Positions 19,147-28,050 of a DNA stretch of 64,000 nt are shown here, in pieces. Origin of the DNA: Phycisphaerae bacterium (GTDB lineage Bacteria; Planctomycetota; Phycisphaerae; UBA1845; Fen-1342). The translations under genes were made by a program, and so were the position numbers. The notes under the pieces are model-generated. The model was not told the DNA's origin. It worked only from the letters and a program-made list of their open reading frames with translations, and made no database searches. How positions within the stretch are numbered: the first letter of the stretch is position 1; each line of letters opens with the position of its first letter. Location of the stretch: positions 1 through 64,000 of the forward strand of contig JAUIEC010000009.1 in NCBI GenBank assembly GCA_030428945.1, written 5' to 3'.

Positions 19147-21984
19147 GTGAAGCAGAGCAAGCTTGGCGCGGTGTGTTTCGGCCTGCTGTCGATGCTGGCC
19201 ATTCAGATGGGCGGCTGCCCCGTGGCCGGTACCTCGGCCCAGGTCATCGCCGGCACCACCGGTGACACGAACCGACTCGGCTCGGTGGCCTCGGTGAACG
19301 TCCTGTCGCCGGTCGTCTCCCTGTCCCTGGCCGGCGGCTCCCCGGTCGAAGTCAACTGGACGGCCATCGCGACCACCAACTTCGCGGTCGTGAACGTCTT
19401 CTTCGACCTGGACACCGATCCGGACAACGGCAACGAGGTTGTCGGCGTCTCGGGGCTGGGACTCAGCAACACCAGCGCCGTGCTCGACACGACGCCGCTC
19501 GAGGCCGCCACCTACAACGTGGGTGTGGTCCTGCTCGAGTCGAACGAGATCGCCGCGGTCGGCTATGCCTCCGGGCAGATCCTGATCAACCAGCGTCCGG
19601 AGCTGACCTTCACTTCGCCGCGTGACAACGTCGCGTTTGATCGCACGATCGACGTGCTGCCGCGCTTCGATGTCAGTTGGACGCTCAGCGATCCCGACAG
19701 CACCTCCGTCGTCCAGATCTTCCTTGACCCGGACGAGACGCCCAACGGCAACGAGTTCCTGCTCCGCGAGAGCGAGAACCAGGCCGGCGACAGCTTCACG
19801 TTCAACCTGCCCGCCTCGAGCTTCGAGGCCGGCTCGTACCGCATCCTCGCGATCGTCTCCGACAACGTTTCCGATGTCGCCTTCTACGCGCCCGGGCGGA
19901 TCCGCCTTCGCAGTCGCCTGGCCGGTGTGATCGACCTGCGCGATCACGGCACCGACTCCAGCCCGGTCGAGGGGGCGGTCTTCGGCGGGTTCAACCCGCG
20001 CGACAACGCCGGCAGCCTGGTGGACGGCCTTGGCGACTTCGACGGCGACGGCGTCAACGACTTCATGATCGTCGCCCAGTTCGGCAAGCCCCGCTTCCAG
20101 TTCAGCGCCTCGCGCGAGGGCGTCGGCGAAGCCTACCTCGTCTACGGACGAACCCGGCGCTACTCCGGCGACATCAACCTGAACTCGACCGGAACCCTGT
20201 TCCGCGGCGAAGTGATCGCCGGCGTCGACGAGATCGCCAACCCGGTCCGGCCGAGTCGCGGCATCACCGATGTGGCCGTGCTGTCCGACTGGGACCGTGA
20301 CGGCGTTCGCGAACTCGCCTTCGGGATTCCCTTCACCGACTCGTTCGCGATCAACCAGTTCGATTCGGGCGGCTACTTCCGCACCGGCGGTGTGATCGTT
20401 TCGGCCGGCTTCAACTTCTTCCCGGACCTCGGCTTCCCGGGCGGGAAGGTGCTGGCGCTCTCCGAGGTCGGCTCCGGACCGCACATCAGCAGTGCCGACA
20501 CGCCTCAGTGCCCGCACACGTTCCTCGGCCCGAAGGTCGGAACGGCCACGGATGGTGGCGGCGTGACCAACTTCTGGCGTTATTTTGCCACGGCCATCCC
20601 GCTTGCTGGTGACGGACCCACCGCGCAGGGCTGCCGCCTGACCTCCAACGAGTTCGGCGATCAGACCGGCGAGTCGATCTCCCGCTACCAGTTCGATTCG
20701 CTCGTGATCTCCTCGCCGAACCGCGATCCGATCATCAGCGACGTGCAGGGCGTGACGCCCTCGATCGAGGGGGCCGGCGTGGTCAGTGTCTTCTTCACCC
20801 GGACCGAGGGTGGTTTCCCCTGGCGAACGGTCAACGCGCCGCCGGCCGGTGGTGACTACCTTGGTGTCGGGGAACCGACCTTCATCAACTTCCTGCCGCA
20901 GGAAGGACCGTACTACTACATCTTTGATGATTACCGCGTCGACCAGAACACGCTCGAGTTCCTGACGCCCGGGTACTTCACCGACAACGACAACGCGGCC
21001 CAGCCCTGCACCCGCGACGTGCACCCCGACGTCCCGCGGGCCGACGGCAGCAACACCGTCCGCATCCTCGGCAGCGACGTGGGCGGTCGACTCGGCAACG
21101 CCGAAGGGATCGACGACTTCAACGGCGACGGACTCGAGGATCTGCTGATCGGCTACCCGCTGCAGAACGGCGGTGACGGCGCGGTCTACATCGTCTTCGG
21201 CCGCCTGCGCGGCCTGCTGGTCGGTCCGGTCGGACGCTTCGGCACCCAGATCGAGGTCGACGAGATCGAGAACTCGCTCCGCACCGACACCGGTGACGAA
21301 CGGGTCATCGACGGCATCCGGATCGCCGGAACCGACGGCGCCCGGCTCGGATCCACCCAGGACGCGCTCGGCGACTTCAACGGCGACGGCCTGCCTGACA
21401 TCGTGGTCGGCTCGTCCCTGATCAACCAGCGGCGGGGCGGGGCGGTCGTCGTCTACGGTTCGCCGGATCTGATCAACGTGACCTCCGATGACCTGACCAT
21501 CGACTCGCTGACCGCCCGCGGACTGGCCACCACCTTCGTCGGCCAGGAAGTCGGCGACCAGGCCGGGGCCCGCGTGGCGGCCGCCGGCGACATCGACGGT
21601 GACGGCATCCAGGACCTGCTGGTCGCGGCCCCGGAGCGCAGCGTGCGTCTCGACCGCGACATCGACGGCGTGCTGGACATCGACCGCCAGCGGTGCGGCG
21701 TGGTCTACCTGATCTACGGTTCGCCCGATCACGTCGGCAAGACGCTGAACCTCTCGCTCGTCGGAACGCCCGAACTTCCCGGTGCGGTCTTCGTCGGACG
21801 CAACAGTGGCGATCAGCTTGGAGCCGCGATCGGGTCACAGCTGGACCGGGCCCGCGGCATGGCCGGTGTCGGCGACACGGACGGCGACGGCTTCGGCGAT
21901 CTGCTGCTCTCGACGCCCGTGGCCGCCCCCCGGCAGCGGGTCGAAGCGGGCGAGGCATACCTGATTTACGGCGCGGGTGACTAG
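19147..21984 (+). CDS. Large exported FG-GAP (integrin-alpha-like) repeat protein
   Basis: About 945 residues. GTG 19147 follows GTGAGG by 6 bases; an earlier GTG at 19135 lies within that site. The signal ends MGGCPVAG, a possible but imperfect lipobox. Residues about 50-260 are beta-sandwich-like with two related parts (VFFDLDTDPDNGNEV, IFLDPDETPNGNEF). The rest is a propeller with many FG-GAP blades: GDFDGDGVNDFMIV, DFNGDGLEDLLIGYP, DFNGDGLPDIVVGSS, DIDGDGIQDLLVAAP and DTDGDGFGDLLLSTP, each followed by YLVYG- or IVFG-like strands. These are calcium-binding loops. Probably a surface adhesion or structural protein, third in the operon. Confidence 0.75.
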   Translation: MKQSKLGAVCFGLLSMLAIQMGGCPVAGTSAQVIAGTTGDTNRLGSVASVNVLSPVVSLSLAGGSPVEVNWTAIATTNFAVVNVFFDLDTDPDNGNEVVGVSGLGLSNTSAVLDTTPLEAATYNVGVVLLESNEIAAVGYASGQILINQRPELTFTSPRDNVAFDRTIDVLPRFDVSWTLSDPDSTSVVQIFLDPDETPNGNEFLLRESENQAGDSFTFNLPASSFEAGSYRILAIVSDNVSDVAFYAPGRIRLRSRLAGVIDLRDHGTDSSPVEGAVFGGFNPRDNAGSLVDGLGDFDGDGVNDFMIVAQFGKPRFQFSASREGVGEAYLVYGRTRRYSGDINLNSTGTLFRGEVIAGVDEIANPVRPSRGITDVAVLSDWDRDGVRELAFGIPFTDSFAINQFDSGGYFRTGGVIVSAGFNFFPDLGFPGGKVLALSEVGSGPHISSADTPQCPHTFLGPKVGTATDGGGVTNFWRYFATAIPLAGDGPTAQGCRLTSNEFGDQTGESISRYQFDSLVISSPNRDPIISDVQGVTPSIEGAGVVSVFFTRTEGGFPWRTVNAPPAGGDYLGVGEPTFINFLPQEGPYYYIFDDYRVDQNTLEFLTPGYFTDNDNAAQPCTRDVHPDVPRADGSNTVRILGSDVGGRLGNAEGIDDFNGDGLEDLLIGYPLQNGGDGAVYIVFGRLRGLLVGPVGRFGTQIEVDEIENSLRTDTGDERVIDGIRIAGTDGARLGSTQDALGDFNGDGLPDIVVGSSLINQRRGGAVVVYGSPDLINVTSDDLTIDSLTARGLATTFVGQEVGDQAGARVAAAGDIDGDGIQDLLVAAPERSVRLDRDIDGVLDIDRQRCGVVYLIYGSPDHVGKTLNLSLVGTPELPGAVFVGRNSGDQLGAAIGSQLDRARGMAGVGDTDGDGFGDLLLSTPVAAPRQRVEAGEAYLIYGAGD

Positions 21985-21993
21985 GAGTTGACT

Positions 21994-22785
21994 ATGCGGT
22001 TCCCGGCAATTTCACTGATCCTTCTCGCGCTGCTGTCCGGCTGCACGCTGGTCAGCCCGCTGACCGGCCCCAACGCGTTCCTGACGCTCGCCGAGCAGTT
22101 CGGGGCCGAGTCGCTCGCCGAGACGGACGACGACGACACCACGACCGGCGGGTCGGGTACGACCGTCGACCTCCCGTTCCGCCTGTCGATGGACCTGACG
22201 CTGGCGAACAACGCGACCGACGTTGACCTGGAAGTCTCCGTCGCCGCGTGGGTCCTGCCCTCCAGCCTGCGGACCACCGAGCAGGAGGACTCGCTGTTCA
22301 ACGACGGTTACGTGCGGGTCAACCAGCGACTGCGGATCGGCGTGCTGGACATTCCGGAGGGGTCCTTCATCCGGGACGGCGGCGGCTTCGCCGGGGCCGA
22401 GGCCATTACGATTGCCGGACCCGGGGATGGCGGCAACGCCACCGAGGTGGTCCGGACGATGGTCACCCCCGACGTCCTGCTGATCTTCAAGGAAACGCCC
22501 CGGTCCTGCGAGTCCGTCGCCTTCGAGTTCACGCAGGGAGGCGAACCGATCCTCGGCCAGATCATCCGCAATGACACCACCCTCGGGGCCACCAACGCCG
22601 GCGGCCGCAAGACCTATGCCCAGGTGGACGCCTACCAGTGCTCGCCGTTCGAGCCGGGTCTGTACTTCCGGGCCGGTGGTGGCGCCCGATCGGCCAATGA
22701 GTACTTCGAAGGCCAGTCGGTCCGCGTGGACTTCATTCGCGGCGTTGCTGATAACGGCAGCGCGGCTTTCGTGTCGATAGAATAG
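21994..22785 (+). CDS. Lipoprotein of unknown function
   Basis: 263 residues with the lipobox ALLSGC. AGGAG lies 7 bases before ATG 21994 and partly overlaps the previous stop, so the gene is coupled to the FG-GAP gene. The body has an Asp/Thr/Gly-rich linker (ETDDDDTTTGGSG), then beta-rich sequence starting LTLANNATDVDLEVSV, which may share a fold with the two small lipoproteins of this operon. Two cysteines occur late (RSCESVAF, YQCSPF). No family is recognised. Confidence 0.65.
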   Translation: MRFPAISLILLALLSGCTLVSPLTGPNAFLTLAEQFGAESLAETDDDDTTTGGSGTTVDLPFRLSMDLTLANNATDVDLEVSVAAWVLPSSLRTTEQEDSLFNDGYVRVNQRLRIGVLDIPEGSFIRDGGGFAGAEAITIAGPGDGGNATEVVRTMVTPDVLLIFKETPRSCESVAFEFTQGGEPILGQIIRNDTTLGATNAGGRKTYAQVDAYQCSPFEPGLYFRAGGGARSANEYFEGQSVRVDFIRGVADNGSAAFVSIE

Positions 22786-22802
22786 GAAGGGAGGGTTTGA
22801 TC

Positions 22803-24461
22803 ATGGACAAGCGCATCGCAGCCCTGCTGCTGACCGGATTCCTGCTGGCTCCGGCGCTGGCGCAGACCGACGACATTCCGCCTCGCACGCAGGTCGTGTC
22901 CTGGACGGTGTTCCGCCCGACGACCGGCGAGACCTTCTTCTTCTGCGAGGATTCGCTGATCTCGCCGTGCCCCGGACCGGGCATCGTGCAGGCCCAGAAC
23001 TTCCAGCACGAGGAACTCGACCTCGTCCAGATCCGCCTGCGGATCACGGACTTCGACTGGGACATCGCCCTCGAGGAACTGAACGCCACCGAAGTCGGCA
23101 TGGACGAAGACATCCCCGAGCCGCCCGACTACGACGACGTCTACGTCGGCACCTACATGATCGGGAACTTCGACGCGCCCGCGGCCCCGCTGATTCCGGA
23201 AATCTCGGTCTTCTGGCCGGCCGACCTGGTCGCCCTCGAGCCCAACACGCCGCTGCTGTTCCTGCGCAGCGAGGAACTCGCCCAGTTCTTCGGCTCCGAC
23301 TCCGAAGACATGAACGGCTTCACGCCGACCCAGGACTTCACCTTCGGCAGCGACCCGCCGCCGTTTACCGACCTGACGATTTCGCTGCAGATCCCGGCCT
23401 TCGTCGGGCAGGACCAGACCCGCCTCGAAACCGGCGTCGGCTTCGACATCGCCTACCTGCTGTTCATCGATGTCTCCAACGAGGATGACCCCGACGAATC
23501 GTCGCTGTTCAACGTTCCGGCCGGAGTTTCGCGCAACATCGTGCAGATCGGCGCCATTCAGAGTCCGGCCCTGGCACCGCCCAACCCGCAGGCCATCGCC
23601 GACGCCAGCGCGTCGGCCACCCTGGTCGCGTCGGGCACCCGCGTCACCCTCGACGGCAGCGGCAGCTTCGACAGCACCAATACCGGGATTGATCCGGACG
23701 ATGACCGCATCCTCGAGAAGGACACCCTGACGTACGTCTGGGAGTGGGTCTCCGGCCCCGTCCGCGTCGATCCGGTTCAGACCTCGTCGGAAGATCCGCT
23801 GGCGGATGTCGTCCTGACCGCGCTCACACCGACGGACGGCAGCAATCCGTACGTCTATCGCCTGCTGGTCGATGACGGCGTCAACGCCATTCCCAATGCG
23901 GCCACCGTCGAAATCGAAGTCGTCGGCACGCTGCCTCCCAATCAGCCGCCGACGGTCAGCATCGTCGGGCCGGGCGCCCCGGTCCTGGCTGGCGAGACGG
24001 TCACCCTCGACGGCAGCGGCTCGGCCGACCCCGAGGGCGGCGATCTGAAGTTCCGCTGGGTCCAGACCAACGCCCTGGGCGGCGAACTGGAGCAGGCCGA
24101 GGTCAACGACGTGTTCCAGCCGCTGTCGGGCCTCGACGGACCGACGGCGACCTGGCAGGCGCTGATCCCCGGGCGGTACTACTTCCGTCTGCTGGTCAGT
24201 GACTCCGGCTTCACGAGTTCGACCCGGTTCACGGTCGACGTGATCGAGCCGCTGGTGAACGGCCAGCAGTTCGTCTTCGAGGATCTGAACGCGGCGGCCA
24301 AGGACCTGGCCGGCCTGGACGGTTCGGTTCCCGAGTCGCCGCGGGACGTGCCAAATCCGACGGCGCACGTTCTCATCGGCGTCCCGCACCACTGCGGGTT
24401 CGGCATCCTGATGCTCGGCTTCACGCCGCTCGGCATGATCGCCCTGCGCCGTCGCCGCTGA
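22803..24461 (+). CDS. Secreted PKD-like domain protein with Cys-helix-Arg C-terminal tail
   Basis: 552 residues with a signal peptide (MDKRIAALLLTGFLLAPALAQ). The first 230 residues are of unknown type. Then come two PKD/REJ-like immunoglobulin folds: VTLDGSGSFDSTNTGIDPD with VWEWVSGP, and PPTVSIVGPGAPVLAGETV with DPEGGDLKFRWVQT. The C-terminus is HHCGFGILMLGFTPLGMIAL plus RRRR: a Cys, a membrane helix and an Arg cluster, like MYXO-CTERM-type sorting tails and unlike the PEP-CTERM genes at 0.4-2 kb. It is the last gene of the operon; a strong terminator follows 29 bases after the stop. Confidence 0.7.
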   Translation: MDKRIAALLLTGFLLAPALAQTDDIPPRTQVVSWTVFRPTTGETFFFCEDSLISPCPGPGIVQAQNFQHEELDLVQIRLRITDFDWDIALEELNATEVGMDEDIPEPPDYDDVYVGTYMIGNFDAPAAPLIPEISVFWPADLVALEPNTPLLFLRSEELAQFFGSDSEDMNGFTPTQDFTFGSDPPPFTDLTISLQIPAFVGQDQTRLETGVGFDIAYLLFIDVSNEDDPDESSLFNVPAGVSRNIVQIGAIQSPALAPPNPQAIADASASATLVASGTRVTLDGSGSFDSTNTGIDPDDDRILEKDTLTYVWEWVSGPVRVDPVQTSSEDPLADVVLTALTPTDGSNPYVYRLLVDDGVNAIPNAATVEIEVVGTLPPNQPPTVSIVGPGAPVLAGETVTLDGSGSADPEGGDLKFRWVQTNALGGELEQAEVNDVFQPLSGLDGPTATWQALIPGRYYFRLLVSDSGFTSSTRFTVDVIEPLVNGQQFVFEDLNAAAKDLAGLDGSVPESPRDVPNPTAHVLIGVPHHCGFGILMLGFTPLGMIALRRRR

Positions 24462-24490
24462 TCGGCACCGGCAAGTCAGAAGAAACGAAG

Positions 24491-24530
24491 ACGCCGCCTG
24501 CTTCACCCGAAGCGGCGGCGTTTTCTTTTT
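24491..24530 (+). terminator. Strong rho-independent terminator of the lipoprotein/FG-GAP operon
   Basis: ACGCCGCC (24491-24498) pairs with GGCGGCGT, extended by GCTTC/GAAGC after one unpaired T, with loop ACCC. TTTTCTTTTT follows directly. It ends transcription of the 18061-24461 operon. Confidence 0.93.
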
Positions 24531-24597
24531 CGTCGCAAGGAAACAGGAGACGGAGAACGGGACCGCCGCGCAACGCACGAGCACGGCCGAACGGGCC

Positions 24598-25590
24598 TTA
24601 ACGCCCGGGCGCCTTTGCTTCGTTTCGCGTGCGCTCCTTGGGCCTGGTCTTCCAGCGCTGGTGGACCCACAGGTACTGTTCGGGTGCGGCTCGGATCAGG
24701 CGCTCGAGTGCCGCTGCGTACGTGTCGGTGATCCACTGCAGCGGGCTCTCCTGCGCGTCCCATTCCTCCGGCTGAATGATCCGCTCGACGTCGATCCGGT
24801 AGCGGAAGCCGCGCCCGACGCGCGTGGCCGCGCCGACCACGATCGGGACCCGGTGCCGCATCGCCAGCAGTCCGATCGACTTGTACCAGGCCGCCTTGCG
24901 ATTGAAGAAGTCCGCGAAGACCGCCTTGCGGCCGGCGTCCTGGTCGGCGATGAAGCAGAGCGTCTCACCCTCGGCCAGGATGTCGTCGGCCCGGTTCATC
25001 GCGCCCTTCTTGAACAGCAGCGACAGTCCGCTGGCCTCGCGCGTCGCCACCAGGTAGTCGTTGATCAGCGGGTTGTCGAGCGGGCGCATGATCGACACGA
25101 GCGGCAGCCCCAGTTCCGCGATCGTGAATCCGAGCAGTTCGTAGTTGCCGAAGTGCGGCGTGATCATGATCGTGCCGCGCTCGCGGAGCAGTTCACGGAT
25201 CGCGGGCCCGATCGCGCCCAGTTCGACGTGGCGGGCCCAACTCCACTTGTTGATCAGCCGCGGGGTCATGACCAGTTCGACCAGGTAGAGCTGCGCGAAG
25301 TGCTGGAACGAGCGCCGCGCCAGGCGCCGCAGACTCGCTTCGTCGAGTCGATCGCCGAGGGCCGGCCGCAGGTTCGCCAGGGCCCGCTCGCGATGCCGTC
25401 GCGAGATCGACCACCAGATTCGACCGAAGAGGCGCCCGCTGCGCAGGTTCGTCTCCATCGGGAAGCAGCCGACGATCATCGCCCAGTAGCGCAGCGCGAA
25501 ATACAGCAGCAGTTCGCGGACGGCGGCCGATCGCGACGGCGCCTCGGCCCAGGCCCGGGCAAAGTCGATCCGGCGCGGCTTGCGATTCAT
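24598..25590 (-). CDS. LpxL/HtrB-like lysophospholipid acyltransferase
   Basis: A 330-residue lipid A biosynthesis-type acyltransferase that would transfer an acyl chain to a lipid A precursor or similar lipid at the inner membrane. The catalytic HX4E motif is seen as MITPHFGNYELLGF. Other family marks are RRHRERALANLRPALGD near the N-terminus and FIADQDAGRKAVFADFF. It is the last gene of a three-gene operon; its ATG overlaps the TGA of the glycosyltransferase gene (ATGA). Its presence supports a diderm envelope with lipid A-like molecules. Confidence 0.85.
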   Translation of the reverse strand: MNRKPRRIDFARAWAEAPSRSAAVRELLLYFALRYWAMIVGCFPMETNLRSGRLFGRIWWSISRRHRERALANLRPALGDRLDEASLRRLARRSFQHFAQLYLVELVMTPRLINKWSWARHVELGAIGPAIRELLRERGTIMITPHFGNYELLGFTIAELGLPLVSIMRPLDNPLINDYLVATREASGLSLLFKKGAMNRADDILAEGETLCFIADQDAGRKAVFADFFNRKAAWYKSIGLLAMRHRVPIVVGAATRVGRGFRYRIDVERIIQPEEWDAQESPLQWITDTYAAALERLIRAAPEQYLWVHQRWKTRPKERTRNEAKAPGR

Positions 25591-27554
25591 GGCGACCCGC
25601 TGGGCCCGCTCGTCGGCACCAGCGGCGTCTCATCGGACGCGAGCCGGGCGGAGAGTTCATCCGCTCTGCGGGCCAGGCCCTGCCGCTGCCTCTCGGTGAA
25701 CCCGAGCGCGGGAGGTTCCCAGTCCGGCGGGCGGTTCCCGAAGACCACGTGGCGGTGATCCAGTCGCCCGACGCCGCTGGTCAGCCAGACGTGGATCGGC
25801 GGCATTTCCTCGCCGCGGGCGGCCAGTTCCTTTTCGGCGATGTGCCGGAACAGCGCGTACTGCATGATGTCCGCGACCATCAGCACCGGCTCGTCCTGCC
25901 TGAGTCGCGCCAGCATCTCCTGGCCGTACTTGCGCCGTTCGAAGAGCGGGTCGCGGCGTCCGTCCTGCATCGCCAGCATGTCAAGCTGCGAGATCAGTCG
26001 CGGGAACCGCAGGTCCGAGTACCAGATCACGCGCGGGTCCTGGTGGGCGATGCTGACCAGCCAGTCGTGCTGCTCGGGCGTCAGCTTTTCACGCAACTGC
26101 GACGCGATCGCCCGGTAGGGGCCCTGGTGCTCCAGCCGCGGAATCAGGTTCGGCCAGATCCACGCGAAGACCAGCCAGGTCGTCACCACCAGCGCCCCGA
26201 ACGAGGCGTTCGTCCGACGCCGGAAGAACAGCCCGGCCGCGATCACCGCGCCGACCCCCAGCACGATCCCGGCCACCAGGGCCGGCCGCCACAACTGCTC
26301 CCACGGGAACAGCGTGACCATCTCGGTGCGTTCGTAGAGCTTGTCGAGCCCCTTGTGCAGGCCGAAGAGCATGGCCGGCACCAGCAGCACGACGGCCGCG
26401 AGGGCGACGCCGCGCAGACGCGGGTTGCCGGCCCGCCGCGGGTCGAAGAAGCGGCTCAGCTCGATTCCGAGCAGCATCAGCAGCGGCGGCAGGGCGGGGA
26501 TGAAGTAGCGGGTCTCCTTGCCGCTGTAGACGGTCAGAAAGCCCAGCAGGCCGATGAACCACAGCCAGAGGAACCAGCGGCCGCGCCGCGCGCGATCGCG
26601 CTCAGTGCGCCGGAACGGGACGGCCAGGGCGCCGAACACGGACAGGCTGAACGGGAAGGTCAGGGCGAGGGCGAGTCCGACATAGAGCAGGTAATACCAC
26701 CACGCGTCGGGCTGGTCGGACAGGTTCGGGAGGGCTCCGGTTCCGCGGTCGACGAACTCGACCCGCCAGCGATCCAGGATGATCGGGTAGCGCCGCACGA
26801 TCGCGACTGTCCACGGCAGCCACGGCAGGCAGAACAGCACGAGTCCGACCAGGTGCCAGATGCTGCCGAGCGCCCGCCAGCGATTGCACAGCACGACGTA
26901 CAGCACCAGCGGCAGGCCGATGAAGATGATCGGTACGGGAATCTTGTAGAGCATCGCCAGGCCGGCCAGCAGGTATCCGCTCAGCCAGAGCCACGCCCGC
27001 GGTGCGGGCCGCTCCTCCTCGGAAGCGTGCCACAGGCAGGCCAGCGAGGCCGCCATCAGCGCCGCCAGGGCCGGGTCGCCACTGGCCCGGTGCGACCAGA
27101 CCAGGCTGCCTATCGTGCCGCAGGCGACGAATCCGGCGAAGACGCCGGCCCGCAGTCCGGCGATGCTGGTCACCATCCAGAAGCAGGTCATCGTCAGCAG
27201 GACCAGGCCGAGCGCGTTCGGCAGTCGGACCGCGAACTCGGTCACCTCGCCGCCGGTCGCCCAGGCCGCCAGGCAGACCGCCCAGTACGGGCCGGGGCTC
27301 TTGGCCGTCCGCACTTCGCCGGAGAACTGCGGTGTGATCAGTCCTTCGAGTCCGTTGGCACGAACCTGCTCGACCATCTCACGGGCGGTCTGGGCAACCC
27401 AGGCGTCCGACTGTTCGAAGTAGGCCGGCGCATCAAGCTGGTACAGGCCGAGCAGCAGCGACCAGCCGAGCAGCGCCGCCGCCCAGCCCCAGGCCGCCAT
27501 CGTGTTGTGGCCGCTGTCCAGGTCCGCCGCTGGCGGCGCGGGGGAGGTGCTCAT
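25587..27554 (-). CDS. GT83/PMT-like membrane glycosyltransferase (ArnT-like)
   Basis: 655 residues with about 12 predicted membrane helices. The first loop contains YFEQSDAWVAQTAREM and later RTAKSPGPYWAV, matching the acidic first periplasmic loop and K-x-P-x-xYW pattern of ArnT and related GT-C enzymes, which move a sugar from a polyprenyl lipid to lipid A or protein. SHRASGDPALAALM and GKETRYFIPALPPLLML also fit. The C-terminal 200 residues are soluble. Both neighbours overlap it by four bases. With the downstream acyltransferase it suggests envelope lipid modification; the sugar and acceptor are unknown. Confidence 0.8.
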   Translation of the reverse strand: MSTSPAPPAADLDSGHNTMAAWGWAAALLGWSLLLGLYQLDAPAYFEQSDAWVAQTAREMVEQVRANGLEGLITPQFSGEVRTAKSPGPYWAVCLAAWATGGEVTEFAVRLPNALGLVLLTMTCFWMVTSIAGLRAGVFAGFVACGTIGSLVWSHRASGDPALAALMAASLACLWHASEEERPAPRAWLWLSGYLLAGLAMLYKIPVPIIFIGLPLVLYVVLCNRWRALGSIWHLVGLVLFCLPWLPWTVAIVRRYPIILDRWRVEFVDRGTGALPNLSDQPDAWWYYLLYVGLALALTFPFSLSVFGALAVPFRRTERDRARRGRWFLWLWFIGLLGFLTVYSGKETRYFIPALPPLLMLLGIELSRFFDPRRAGNPRLRGVALAAVVLLVPAMLFGLHKGLDKLYERTEMVTLFPWEQLWRPALVAGIVLGVGAVIAAGLFFRRRTNASFGALVVTTWLVFAWIWPNLIPRLEHQGPYRAIASQLREKLTPEQHDWLVSIAHQDPRVIWYSDLRFPRLISQLDMLAMQDGRRDPLFERRKYGQEMLARLRQDEPVLMVADIMQYALFRHIAEKELAARGEEMPPIHVWLTSGVGRLDHRHVVFGNRPPDWEPPALGFTERQRQGLARRADELSARLASDETPLVPTSGPSGSP

Positions 27555-27916
27555 GCCCCGCCGGCTCCCGGCGCCGAGGCCCGGGCCAGCGGGCCCTCCA
27601 TCGCCTGGTTGATCTTGCCCATGACTTCCAGGTAGTCCGCCTGGGCCCGCATCATGTCCTTGAGCGTGTCCTGGCTGGCCATCTTTCCTTCACAGGCCGC
27701 CAGTTGCTGCTTCAGGTCCGGCTCGATCGGCTGGTTGGTCGCCTGCAGTTTCTGGACCTGTTCGGCCACGCCCTGGTACTCCATCAGCATCTGCTGGGCT
27801 TCTTCGTCTCCGCGAAGCCGCTGCTGGGCCGCGAGGAACGCCTGCACCTCGGGTTGAGCGACGATCGCTTCGCCCAGTTGCTGGGCCTGCTTCAGGACGG
27901 CTTCGAGGTCGGACAT
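27551..27916 (-). CDS. YlbF/YmcA-like helical protein
   Basis: 121 residues, almost all helical and Gln/Glu/Leu-rich (LKQAQQLGEAIVAQPEVQAF, YQGVAEQVQKLQATN), with the spacing of the Com_YlbF family. In Bacillus these proteins act with RNase Y and in competence, but members elsewhere are uncharacterised. GGAG lies 7 bases before the ATG. Its TGA overlaps the start of the glycosyltransferase gene, so it is the first gene of this operon. Confidence 0.7.
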   Translation of the reverse strand: MSDLEAVLKQAQQLGEAIVAQPEVQAFLAAQQRLRGDEEAQQMLMEYQGVAEQVQKLQATNQPIEPDLKQQLAACEGKMASQDTLKDMMRAQADYLEVMGKINQAMEGPLARASAPGAGGA

Positions 27917-28050
27917 CGGTTCACTCCATGAATCGGGTTTCGACGATTCTAGCGGCCGCTCGTCGACTTCGCACCCGCTCGCGTATCATGCCGGCACCCG
28001 TCCGTGCGTACCGCCCGCGAGGATGACCGATTCGAACCCCGGCTCTGGCT

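Noticed and set aside
28015..28050. GATTCGAACCCC, resembling a tRNA T-arm on the minus strand
   Set aside because: The flanking bases do not pair into a T stem, and no acceptor, D or anticodon arm can be built around it.
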